This document shows, piece by piece, positions 1 through 12,000 of a stretch of 64,000 bases of DNA. Positions within the stretch are counted from its first letter, which is position 1, and each line of letters starts with the position of its first letter. Both the position numbers and the translations under genes were made by a program. The DNA lies in NCBI GenBank assembly GCA_050084515.1, contig CM114274.1, forward strand, positions 38,440,001-38,504,000, read 5' to 3'. The DNA comes from Blasia pusilla. Its lineage: Eukaryota > Marchantiophyta > Marchantiopsida > Blasiales. The notes beneath the pieces were generated by a model. It ran no database searches, had not been told where the DNA came from, and was given only the letters and a program-made list of their open reading frames with translations.

Positions 1-243
1 TCATAAGTTTTCTACAAAAAATTATTTTCTGAATTAAATACAAATATTAAAAATTCTTAAAAGCAAATAACATAAATACTTCACCAATACATGGATGAAA
101 ATTCCAAAATTCGTCCATTCCTTATTTTACATATTTCAAAAAGCCAATGAATCTACTACCAAGTGAGACTCAACGGTACTCATCTCACCCGAGTCATCAG
201 AGTCATGGGAATGACCACTACTTGTAATCCAAGACCCAAGCCC

Positions 244-1258
244 TTAGGTGTCTCGCACAAAGGAATGGCCGGAAGGTATAGGCTCAGCGGAGGGAATACA
301 AACCTTAGTTGAACCAGTATCTCCTTCTTCCTCCTCACCTTGGGATAACACAACGTTAATACCTTCATTATTTGGTCCTACTTCAGTAACAGGGGTTGAT
401 AGAACTCTAGATACATTTTCTCCAAACACTTGCCTTACGACATCAATTGGTAACATCATGTACTTATTATCTTCCTCATAAAAAATAGGTGTCGGAACAT
501 AACCATCACTTGAAACTTGCACAACTTCAATGCGCTCAGGATTTGCTGGCATAGGCTCGTATGCTTCTTCACCAAGAGGAACATATGACTCACCATCACT
601 ACCTTGCCTCATCATTTTTTCATATGCTTGCTTGCTCCTATGCTTCTCCGCCACAACTTGGAAATCTGCAAGAAATTAAATCATTATATTTTAATAGTTT
701 CACATTTAACAGAAAAATCAACTTAAAAGGGACTTTTCAAAGTTTTTTAAATATGAGTATAGGTTCCAGCCAAAAAATAGACTCTCTTGGGTAATTATGC
801 CCATCATCCGGAGAAAGAGTATCAATCATCAAATCTCTAATCTCACTACTATCACAATTATTATCATTGTCCCTATAATCAAGATGCATATATTCCCTAT
901 CAAACACATCACCGACATACTATCCCTCATAATCATAAAGGGAGGTGGAAGAGTTTTCAACATCGTCATGTTCTTCAAGACCGGGGCATAATTCCAAGAA
1001 GTATTTCTCATCACTATTGAGAGTACCCACAACTTCTTGGCCTCTTCCAACTTCCCTAAACTCCTCAACCTTAGTGAAAACATTTGAAGGAGGAGAGGAC
1101 AACGTAGGCTCCTCCTGAAGTAGTTTTCGTTTTCTTTGCAAGCAAGACAAAGAAAATTTATGCTCTTCATCTCTCTCTACCATATATTCAGGACTTCCAC
1201 TCTTTATAATTTTGTTCATAATTAAAGGCCCCTTGCATGTCGATGAGAGAGTTGACAT
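244..1258 (-). pseudogene. Unrecognised two-exon gene or gene remnant
   Basis: Product not recognised. On the minus strand an open segment runs from an ATG at 1258 to a TAG near 920. Past that stop the same frame stays protein-like and acidic to about 800. A good acceptor (TTTCTTGCAG) at about 666 precedes a second open segment rich in Glu and Pro that ends at 244. I read this as two exons with an in-frame stop in the first, or a donor just before that stop. There are no recognisable domains, signal peptide or membrane segment. It could also be an accessory ORF of a decayed transposon. The exon pairing is an inference. Confidence 0.3.
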
Positions 1259-2627
1259 GACCCCAATTACGCTTACTCCGTAATGATTGACTACAATGCA
1301 AAAATGATAATTGAATTTTCAATATGAAACATAAATATAGTAATATAAATACAAATGAACCAAGTTAAAAAAACACTTTTGAAAAGTCTTACATAAAAAC
1401 TCCCAAAATAATAAAATCCTAAATTATTCAAATAATGAAGGGCATCAAAGGCATGTCTATTTAAAAACACATAAATCGAAGCCCCAATGCAAGCATTCGA
1501 CTGCAAGGCTTGTGGGGTGGGTCATGGACTTCGGGCATAGCGACTTTCGTTTCGAACCCAAATGAATCTCTTTTTCACCTTCGCCCACGGGAAGAGATCA
1601 CAGCCTGATGGTAGGCATTCGCCCGGAGTGGTCCGTGCCTGTGGAAGGAAACTTGGCGCGATGGCAAAGAAAACAGGGTTATGTAGTTGAACAAGCGTCT
1701 ATGCAGTTGGATAAGAGATGCTTGCGATGCTCCCTCATGCCTCAGCCTCTAGCAAGAACCTCAAGCCTCAAGCCCAAAGCTCTTCCGCAAGAAAATGTCA
1801 CTTCCACAACAGCGGCACAGGCATGCAAGTGTGTTTCATGGCCGCAACTTAACATCGACGATAGAGGTTAGGATAGTAGTTTTTTGCTTGTCGGTGATCT
1901 TGATCGAATACGGCACACACTGCCTTCCCACGGGCTTGGTATCCACTTCGATGTCGTACGCTATGAGTCTGAGTCTGACATGGGGGAATGCTCGTGTGAA
2001 TCTAGAGAGAGAGAGCGCACTCAACAAACGGTCTCAACTCAAATGGTAGTTGTGTTCGATAGACTACATGCGATGGTTCCATAAACTATGTGCAAGAAAT
2101 AAGGACCAGGATTTCGCTCTAGTTGGTATTTGATTTCCGATTCCCGGCTCTATCTTGGGATCATTAGGTTTCAATCTCCGGGAACCAGAAGATCATATGT
2201 AATTACTTGTCTCATTCGATGTGCATGGAACTGAAATCCAACTCATTCTCTTCCACAAATTGCCTCCTCCCAAGGAACCCGAACTATAATCGAATCTCCT
2301 CACAACCTTTGTTCCTCCATTGGAATCACCACAATTCAGAGAAACAACCACCGCTAGACACCACACTCTACATTCCGCTCCACAGTTGGGAGCACCAAAA
2401 CTCTCCATGATGATTGCATTCTCTACGCTTCTTATCCAAAGAAGATCCCACATCCAATGACCGATACAAATAATGACAGATACAAATGATGTGATCAGAC
2501 ATAAAAATAAAAGCGGTATGCAGGGGAACACACACAATGTTGAGGCATAGGTTTGCATCCATCCCCAGTGGCAATGGCGACGTCCATTGTGCCGATACCG
2601 AGGTGGACTCTTTCAATTGCTGCCATC

Positions 2628-2630
<3 letters not shown>

Positions 2631-2661
<31 letters not shown>
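2631..2661. repeat. (TC)n microsatellite
   Basis: About 15 uninterrupted TC dinucleotides. Confidence 0.95.
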
Positions 2662-2664
<3 letters not shown>

Positions 2665-3231
2665 GGTGTTTGGATGCGCTGAGATTGTTCTCTGCCTTGC
2701 ATCTCGTCGGCAACATCCACACAGCAAAGTCCGGATTCACCCGAACTCCATTACTCCTAAGTATGAGGAGAATTATTGCAGCTTTGATTGGGCAAATCTT
2801 GAACAAGTCACTGATGTTTTCCTTCCATCCTCCGACAAAGAAAACAAGCGCGACGACCACAGTCACGACTCCTAGGGAGAAGCTGGTGGCGAAACTCTCC
2901 TTGCCATGGCGAGAAACCGCTAGCAGAGCTGCTAGCGCGACCTCTATTTCCCAGGACAATTGGAAGGGTAGCAAGAGTGATAAAGATCCTTTGCGGAGCA
3001 CGCTTGCGTTTGACTTCTAGTCCCGAGATTCACACAGTGCAAAACATGGTCGACTATCAATGCGACCGAAGGTGTTACAATTATCGACAAGGTTCACAAT
3101 AAAATTCTGGCCGAGAGCATGGTCATACATTGGCATGGCATGATTCAGGTACTTTGGCACTCCCAAAGAGACGTGCCCACTGTACACACTATGGCTCCGA
3201 ACGGTCATGTTGCCCGCCAGCAGAGCTCACA

Positions 3232-3381
3232 ACCCAAACGAAAGAGACTCGATTCGCAGAAGGGCCGCGCATGTCCAGGCATCTATCAAAGATGAGTGTA
3301 AGCAGAGCCCAAATGAAAGAGACTCGATTCACAGAAGGGCCGTGCATGTTCAGGCATCTATCAAAGATAGCAGAAGATGCA
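3232..3381. repeat. 75-bp tandem duplication
   Basis: Two copies of a roughly 75-bp unit (from about 3232 and 3307) share AAAGAGACTCGATTC, AGAAGGGCC and CAGGCATCTATCAAAGAT with a few substitutions. No function evident. Confidence 0.8.
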
Positions 3382-3442
3382 CTTCGATAAAAACGAGTGA
3401 TGGAAAACCCATCGGAAGTACAAAAGAGGGGGACTCAAAGAG

Positions 3443-6400
3443 TCAAAACCTGAAGGCCACAACAAGACCAGAAAAGGAAGAAGGAGGCATTCCCCCTAAC
3501 GATTTAAACTCACCAACAGCAGAGACAATATCAGCAACAACAAGAGAGCTATGACTACTACTAAGTGGGCCTCTAGCGCCGGCGTCTCCCACCTGAGCCC
3601 GCCGCAAAATCCCATTAGCCTGGGCACGCTGCAATGCTATGGAGACCGCGCCTACAATACAGAATCGCAGAGCTAAGGACAACCCATTTCTCGAGTGGAG
3701 ATGATGGGCGCATCCGTAAGGAACGAAGTCGAACCTCTCCCCATAGCCCCATACATCTCTATGGCCAGGGGATGAAGATGTGTCCTCGTGTAGTCGATCA
3801 GAGATATGTGTCTTCTTCACCGCCACCGCCGCCGCTCCTTGTAGCATTCGCCTTGGGCCACCACTTGGGCTCGTGACCGCCTCCCGCATAGGATCGTGAC
3901 TACCACGCCCGCCACAACCACCTCAGCCTCACGTGTCATGTAGAGATCGGCACGAATGAGGGAATCCCGCATGGAGTAGTGCTCTCTCTCTGCACATGGA
4001 AGCCACTCTCCCGAGCAATCGAACATGATATCTCGTGACCTTTGCATCGTGAGTGGCTATCCTCTCACCCCCAATCGACAGCGTGCCAAATGCACACCAA
4101 GTGGATCAGGCTCGGCGACACTCGCAATGTGTCGAACCAACTACCGATGGTTGGGGAGGCCAAAGCGGAACCGCATCGTTGTGGTATAGGTAAGTGGTGC
4201 GATACGGAAAGCTGGGGAGAAGGGGCGCGCCCTACCCATGAGCCCCCCTTTCCGGAGCAAGAGCGAACACGGGCCCTAACCTCCATGGGGATATTCCGTC
4301 GGACATAGTGCCTCTAAAATCTGCCTCAAAGTGGGCTTCCATCAAGGAAGATTGGAGCCAGGATCGACGGAGGTAACTAAGGAGGAGAAAGTGGGGAGAA
4401 CGGCTCGGCCTCAACTCAAGGGAATCTCTACAAGTGTGAGTGAAGACTGAAGTGGGAAAGAGCCATCCTCAACCTGGGAGACGAGTGTAGAAGGAGCGGT
4501 CTATCTCTAACCAAAAATCGGGAGCAAAGGAGGGGTGCCACTGTGGCCCAACTCCCTAAAAAAGCGGAGGGCGCCACTAACTCGGTCAAGAGAAGACCTA
4601 CTCCACCAAAAGAAATCGGCCAAGAGGCCTGTCTAAGAGCTAACTCCCCCATGGGGCACTCTAAGGAGCCGGGTCCTAGAAGATCCCCAAACACCTACGT
4701 GAGCTTCCTATCAAAGGATCTATATAGGGAAGAAAGGTGACTAGATGTCCAGACAGTTCTAGTGAGGTAACCAGGTCTACGAGCAAAACAAGAAGAGAGA
4801 ATGCCGAAGGCGACTTGAGGGTCACCAATCCTCGTAAGATCATCAACGTGAGAAGATCCTCGGTAAGAGCCGCCACTAAACTCGATACAAAGTCCTGGCT
4901 CCCAGCGGGACTCCCAAGACTCGAAGCCCTCCGACAGTCGCAAGAAGCCGTCGGGTAAATGTAGATCATCACGTAGGCCTGATGGAGACCAAGCCTTGCA
5001 CTTCCCCACCTTCACCGCCAGGCCGACACGTGCCAACCGTGTCTTTGAAAAGTGCTCGAATGCAGGGACAACCAGATCTCCGGGACAAACAATATGAGTA
5101 TCATCCGCCAAATGAAGGGAACATGCAACCCGGGAAAGCCTCCACCGAGAAAGAACCGCCGGTAATGAGCCACAAAGCAAACAACGCGCCACCAGAGGGT
5201 CACCCCGACGAGTCCTGTAGCGGACTCCAAGACCGTGACCTCCTCCTCGAATCGACCATGGTGGAAATAGAGGGCCGAAGGGGCCCCATAGAAAGCTTTG
5301 CACAAAGGGAATGAGGGTCGCCATGGGGCCACCCGCGTCCCTCAACTTTGTGAAAATAGTAGCCCGAGATATGAGTTGAAGGCGTTCTCCACGCCCACTT
5401 GGAGAACCACCCACTGGATGTACATCTAGACAAGCCCTCAAACCTAAGGCAACCGTCTCACATCCGGTGGCGTGGCAACTCCAAAGCGATGCGGACTCAG
5501 ATGTGACTAGAAAGCCTCACGGAATTGCAAAGCGAGAGTACGACTCACCAACCGCAAGAGCACCTCACCTATGGCAATCGGACGGATACCACCACCCTTC
5601 TTCGACAACGCCAAAAGTCGCCGCCCTAATACTTGGGCCACTATCGTTGGCACTCTTCCCGAGCTAGGTGAGAGGTAACTGAAGCAACTTCGGAGAAGCC
5701 GCTAGCGTGTGTCCTCGGAAGGAAAGCAATCATGAAGGTGTTCGTACATCATACCGCAGACAAACCTCCGCCGCAATCCTCGGAGAACGTCAGTGCCCGT
5801 GCAAAGAGGGACGGGTCAAGGCATATAGCCGTGTCGGGATGGAAGTCACGTGCAAAAGCTGGAATGTCAACCGTTGGCGAGGATGTAGCCTCCGAGGGCA
5901 TCAATGGTAATACTGAAGAAGGAGCCATGTCCATCGGGCAAAGAGCACGCGGCTCGCGAGTACTCACAGCTCGCCCGATGTCCTACATCGCCGCAACCTG
6001 GCCGCTCCAGGATCGTCCGCCGAAACCAGATGAACTACTACCTCTGGCGAATGCCACAAACTCACTCTGCAGAGACTCCCAATCACCTCCTCGAAAGCGT
6101 CTCAAACGTGCTATAACCTCTCTATGACCGGCCTTCCCTCCTCGAGTGTAACGAAGACACCATCGTGGAAGGAGAAGTAGTAGGTACCAAGAGAGCTCAT
6201 CCATAGGATCAAGAGCGATCCTAGCAAGGGGAAGGAGGAATGCGTGGTGGAGGTCGTCCCGAATAGCATGGGGGATCCTATGAAATAACCTCGGGCAGGG
6301 AAAACGGGTCTCGAAGAGACCTATAATGCTGCCCTGGTGGGACCTCAACCACTCCCATGCCTCAGGAGGGGGCGATGATGCGGGAAGCACCGGAGAGCAT

Positions 6401-6573
6401 CCATGGTCGACAGGAGGGACCACCCATCCAAATCTATCAAAGTCAGGATGTTTAGCCGCTAAGTGGTTCCGAATTCCTGAACGAGTGAAGAATTCGGGAC
6501 AACATGGGCATTTAGTATCCCGACTAGACGACCCACGGGTCCCCACATGGGGAGCCGATGCGGGTCGAGGCAT
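3443..6573 (-). pseudogene. Decayed non-LTR-type reverse transcriptase with N-terminal C2H2 finger
   Basis: Read on the minus strand over several frames. The N-terminal segment (6573-5983) carries a C2H2 finger, CPCC followed by HLAAKH, with the classic C-x2-C and H-x4-H spacing. The RT core is spread over 5441-4695: an AFNS segment (asp-ala-phe-type motif A region), RRGDPL (normally RQGDP) and ADDTHIV (the YADD catalytic motif with its first residue changed), then AWSPSG. The thumb-like segment PISFGGVGLLL and FLGSWA lies at 4694-4428. A further C-terminal segment (FDCSGEWLPCAEREHYS) is at 4047-3817. At least three frameshifts separate these blocks, so it is inactive. I see no endonuclease domain. 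The zinc finger plus RT order resembles R2-like or related non-LTR retrotransposons, but the family assignment is a guess; the RT call is firm. Confidence 0.72.
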
Positions 6574-6690
6574 GGATGCAACTCACCAAGAAGAGGACAT
6601 GGCCCTCTCCAATAAAATCGTGCGACAATCCCTCGTCAATAACAGTCCTATCATCCCCATTCGAACGAGCGGTCCTGGCAAACAACTCTC

Positions 6691-6736
6691 TTCCAAATGT
6701 GAATATTAAGCAAAGTCCTAATATTCACATTTGGAA
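6691..6736. repeat. Perfect 18-bp inverted repeat, 10-bp loop
   Basis: Arms at 6691-6708 (TTCCAAATGTGAATATTA) and 6719-6736 are exact reverse complements. It lies about 120 bp beyond the 5' side of the minus-strand RT remnant, so it could mark that element's edge or a small hairpin. Confidence 0.9.
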
Positions 6737-6739
6737 CCC

Positions 6740-9081
6740 TAATATGAACCAAATTCTAAAAAGATGAATAAAAATAAAAATACTTCACGCCATGCAACAA
6801 GGTCCGGATCAAAATGAAGCTCTCGTCACGCTCTCCGTTTCGACATGTAGCACGTCTCTTTTCGTCCCCTACGCCCTCCGTCCTTCCTCCCGCCGTCCCC
6901 GCCCTGTGGACTGGACTGAGCTTTCTCATGGACATGCTCCGCACTTGGTTAACCTGTGTCGTGAAACGAGCGAGATGAGAAGAGGTCCTACTGCTTTTGC
7001 TTCCGCCTTCTTGTAGGCATCCGTTTGAAGCGTTGGAAACTTGGTAGACACACGAGTTTTTCTCCGACTAGTTCAGGCGTTCCACGCGAAATGTGCCCAT
7101 TTCTGGATGGTGGAAATAGTCGCCGCTGCGGATGAGAGGCGGACGAACACGGCGATGAGACTTGTGCATGCAGTCGTGCTATTGTCTTGTGTCACTTCTC
7201 ACGTAAAAAAAAATCTATCAAAGATGGGCTGGGACCGTTCAAAATTTGGAGTTTCAAGTGAGGCTTCAACTATTGCAACAGCCATACAATTGCCCACGCA
7301 GCCGTGAGGCGCAGGGGCAATGAATTGTCCGTCCAAACCTCGAAGATTTAGATGCGAGAGAACGATGAGGAGGTGGCGAAAGGCGGAAAAGGTGAGCTCA
7401 CGATTAATCTTACGTACAGACAATCACCTCAGTCAGCCTGTTACAAAAATTCCAAAATCATGGATTTGCCCCTGACGTAAATTCCAGACAAAACTTTGGT
7501 GAAGATTTTTATCACATTCAATCTGGTGCTCCTGAATCTGCAATGCGCCTTCAATCTAGCGCTCCTTCAATCTCTGCTTCTCCTTCACTTCCTCCGATAA
7601 CTCTCTCCGCATTTGATTTAAGCCCGTCCTAAAGCAAGGAAAGAAACACGTGTGATACTACACCTGGTCACTTCAAAAGGTAGTCTTAAATTACCTACTT
7701 GACATGTGTCCCTGCAAATAAAATACAATGAGATCTTCATCACAATAGTAGGGACATTCGAGAGTTAGCTTTCGCCTTTCTTGTCTCATTCATGAATAGG
7801 TTGTACTTACTTTAGAGGAAAGAAAAAAGGACTTTAGAGGGAAAAATTTAGAGGGGCTCGAGCAAGGAAGTGGCATTTGTTTTAGGAAGGGACTTCACTT
7901 CTTATAGACAATCCTTCTTTTTCTCCTTTCCTCGTCGTAAAGTAACCCCCCATGTTTCAATAAGAGTATAGATTTCACTTTCTTGATCCCCTTATTGACC
8001 GCTAATATGTAAATCATCTCCACTCGTAAAAACTTCCACTAGTACCCCTTCCTTCCACTTCTAAACAAATACTTCCCCCTCTTAACTTCTAAATATTATG
8101 AAATTCAGATGTTTGCATTTTATCTTCTAACACGATGAATAAATTATTCGACGTGTGTCTAACATGTCCGTTCCTCCCGTCCAAATTGCACAATCTGCCT
8201 TCTCTTCCGGTCACCTTAGAGACGTAGGGTTCAAATCTTCGGTTTCTCTTCCTCCATGCTCTTCTAGATGGCTCAGTCTATCTGATAGCCTTCATTTTCC
8301 TCACCTCCATCTCTACTGTCTGCATATTTCCCCCCACCTTGCCGTCTAAGAGAGGAAGGGTTGAATTCAGGAGAAGTGTGAAACGTGCATCCGCGAAAGA
8401 GGAGTGTGATGCGATTGAGTGGAACCGAACATACAGTTAGTTCATTTTGAGTGAGTTCGCACATTTGGTGAAACGGAGGCGCGACTGACCACGACGCGCA
8501 CCTGTGTGCTCCCGTGGGAATCGTTCAGGTGGTCGCTGTCCTGGCCTTGGCCTTGGCCCCGGCCCCGGCCCCGCCAGCACGGTCTCCAGGGAATTTTTTC
8601 AGGGTGATGCGTGCGAAGGCAGGCAGCTCTGTGGATATTCTTAGATTTTCATCAAGACTATGTGGAGGAGACTTTTGTGCAAATCCCGTTGGTTGGGGCG
8701 TAATTGACTTCGCTGGTCTTCCTGCCTTCTGTTTCCACTGCTCTAGGCACCGTATCGATGGCTACTGATGGAATCCTCGATCAGAATGACTTGTCCAGGG
8801 TGTCTGAGCAAACACCATGGCCGGTGATGCGCTTCGCAGTTTCCAGCGTCGGAGGCTGTGTACCTCGCTGATTCTTTCTCGGTTGGCAATCCATTGACCT
8901 CCATGGGCGTGATGGGAGCCGTTATTTCGGGCTTAGTGGGACACTTTGGAACCTGCGCTCGTCCGACCCTTTAATTCTCCGGATTCGTACTCGGATCAAG
9001 CAGCTGCTAGTGCCTCCCAATCCGTAACAATCCCTGCGAGACAGGCGGTGTGCTCAGAACTCTTCGGCGGATCGCTACAAG
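6740..9081. other. Gene-poor interval upstream of the CHAT gene
   Basis: No supported coding region. Short open frames only. A short run of CCGGCC/CCTTGG repeats sits at about 8540-8575. The proximal part (about 8100-9081) should contain the promoter and 5' UTR of the downstream TPR/CHAT gene, but I cannot point to a convincing TATA box or transcription start. Confidence 0.5.
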
Positions 9082-12000
9082 ATGAGGGTGAGCTCCCTTC
9101 CAAGTTCCAAGTTTGTTCGAAGTTCGAAGCTCTGGTTCTCTGAAACATTTCAGTCTCTTCTCTGGATCAGTTCGCTTGCAGAGTTCAAAATTGCATACAA
9201 GTTAAATCGACTGCAGACAGATGACAAAACTTTGACTTAATTCCTGACCGACTCGGAAGCCGAATCCAACTTCTTGTGAATTTTCCACCAGCGACGCTGT
9301 TTATTAAAAAATATCATTTCCATCCGAAACGAACGAATCAGTTTGATGGTGTTGAACTCATACGTTAAAACCTGTTCTGTATTTTGTCGTGTCCAGTTCT
9401 TCACTTGCGAGGTGCGAACGGATGATGATGGAAACCCAGTATTCATCGAGCACGACTTGGACTCGTCTCCCGACAAAGAGGGAGTATGGATACCTCCCTT
9501 GGATACGGTCAGAAGAAATTACGAAAGCTTGGAGGAAGCACTGGAACACAAGGACGCATTACAGCTACGAGTTGACGAAATCGCAGAGCTGTATCTGAAA
9601 ATCGTTGGTCGAAACCTAGCACACGCACGCACTCAAGAAGACGTCCTTCGGTGCTCGCAAACAGAGGAAGGGTTCCAGGACAATTCTACCCGGAGCTTGA
9701 ACCTAGCCATTAGGCTCAGCACGGGTGACTCGGATACAGGTGCATCAGGTCCACCGGAGATACTGGACGGCGTGCTACTGGACTCGTTCCACAAGTCCCC
9801 AGAAACTATGGTTCGTTAAACCAGCCTTCCCTTCAGCTCAAGTGCCAATGTATTCTTTCTCTACATGTGCGAATGCTGACCGCAACCTAATCTTCAGCAT
9901 CCGTCTTCCAAAGATTTTGTCTCGTATATGGATGAATCTGTGTTGTTTTCAGTAGCCAAGTTATAGCCCTGAGGGTGAAAATTGTACGACTCTTCCTGCT
10001 TTTCGCCTTCCTCGTTGCGAGTACGCAGATCGATTCCTTGCGCGCGTAAAAGGTGAATCGGAACTGAATGGCTGTTGAAAAGTAGTGCTAGGCCGTGCAT
10101 GAGTCGATCCCGTGTATAATGTGCGCAGGGTTACCTGCTTCGACCAGGCATAGACGAATTGGAGAGAAGGTTGGACTGCATCCCGGTGCAAATGTCAGAT
10201 CAAAAGTCAAAATTCCGCGATCGTCACGACGAGGGAATGAAAGCGGAGATGCACAGAAGCTGGGCTGCTGCAACCGAAAAATATGAAGAGTGCATCGATA
10301 TTCTTGGTCAGATCGAGAGTTCCCTTCCCGTCCATGTCCATACTTGGCTTCTATTCTGGATTTGCATTCCTTTGGCCTTCATCTACCAGCTCGTGCTTCA
10401 GAAGCATGCAGATTGCGTTGACCTCTTAGACCGACTGCTTCAGTGTTTGAATCTCGAGCTCGATCAAGAAGCCGGGACACTGTACTACGAGATCTTGTGG
10501 CATCGCCGCCTTGCACTGTACGACTGGAGCCACACAATCGCGAAATCCGGGGACCTCCTTCTAGCACAGTTCTTGAGTGCGAAAGCGTTTGGTCCTGTCC
10601 AAGAAGGCGGTGTTGGCTGTACTACACTGACGATAATCTTGAACCGGTGGGGCCGTGGAAATGGCATGAGACCTGCATTCTGTGCAAATCTGGAGGAATT
10701 GTACGCTGACTACGCCCTCTTTGACGATGCACTGTATTGGATGAAGGAGAAGCGAAAGTGGATACCTGCCAAACCCGGAGATCTCCCTCTCAATCTGCGT
10801 TCAACTTGGAGTTTGCAGATGATGCAAGATATCTCGATTCTTATTAATGCGGGGAAGCTGGACGATGCTGAAGCAGAATTGGCCAAGATGAAGCAAGATG
10901 TAGATGAAATGACGTCTACGGAGGGACCGTCTGAGCCGAAACACGATAACGAGCACTGGAAGGTAAACGTTGTGCGATTTGGCATTCGCATTTTTGAAGC
11001 CAAGTGCTTACGGCTTCGTGGGAAAACATCGGCGGCGAGGACGAACTTGCGAAAACTGAAAATAGATGCGGAAAACAGCATTGAAAACCATGGAAGCGTT
11101 CCCATGCTGACGGATGTTCTGACTCATTTAAGACAAGAATTATATTACGTTTTCACAGAAGAGGTTCTTACACTTCCCACCTACATTGGTTCGGAAGAGA
11201 CGGACCGGAACAACGACCGCTTGAGTTTCGTAGACCTAGTTTTGAATGAGGTCACGCCGGGAGATCTTGGAATTGCAATGAAAATCTCCCTCACATTAGA
11301 CCGGAGTTTGATGGTGATCAGATCTCTCTGCCAGTACATACCTGCCAGAAATCTCAAGCATTACGATGGCAGGTAATATGTGAAACAGAGCTTTGTAATT
11401 CCAGGCTCCAGTGTGATTGGTTGATTACTCAATCAACACGATCCTCTATAAGTGGCCGATTAATTGCACATGTGTGATATATCTTGTCCACGAAAATTAA
11501 TTGCAAGATGCATGCTCCGTTCTCATTCTAATTTATGCTGCTTTGGCCGACTGCAGGGTCAGACAAACGATCGCCGATTTGCGAACATGTCTGAAGGAAC
11601 TCGATTCCACGTCTTCCACTTTCAAGCCGCATATGACGCACTTAAAACGCTGTCATACGGCCCTTGGGCTGTGCTATCGTTGTGCTACCGTCATGTTGAA
11701 AGATCGAAAGCTGGGGCCGTACAAAGAGAACCCTCTCATGGAGCTCCCTTTCTTCAACGATGTCTACTTGGAAAAGGCAATATTCCACTGCCGGGAGGCT
11801 GTTCGACTGGATCCGGAATGTCAAGCATCCCACGGGCAACTGGGATTGTGTCTCGCTGAGAAAGCCATTGCGTGGTACGAAAGACTTACGAAGATGGCCT
11901 GCGATATTCTGCCGAAATATAAGGATATACTAAAGAGGAACACCAACAGAGAAACGCGAGATTCAAATTTTGATATACGCCAAGTGGGAATAGTTACACG

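Larger units (their letters stand above)
1259..3442. other. No recognisable gene
   Basis: Only short overlapping open frames on both strands, none with a domain I recognise. The region holds a (TC)n tract at 2631-2661 and a 75-bp tandem duplication at 3232-3381. The longest minus frame (2495-3001) reads through the microsatellite as an Arg-Glu run and is not believable as a gene. Confidence 0.6.

Noticed and set aside
2495-3001. 168-codon minus-strand frame as a membrane protein gene
   Set aside because: Reads through a TC microsatellite as an Arg-Glu run, lacks a domain and overlaps equally long frames on the other strand.
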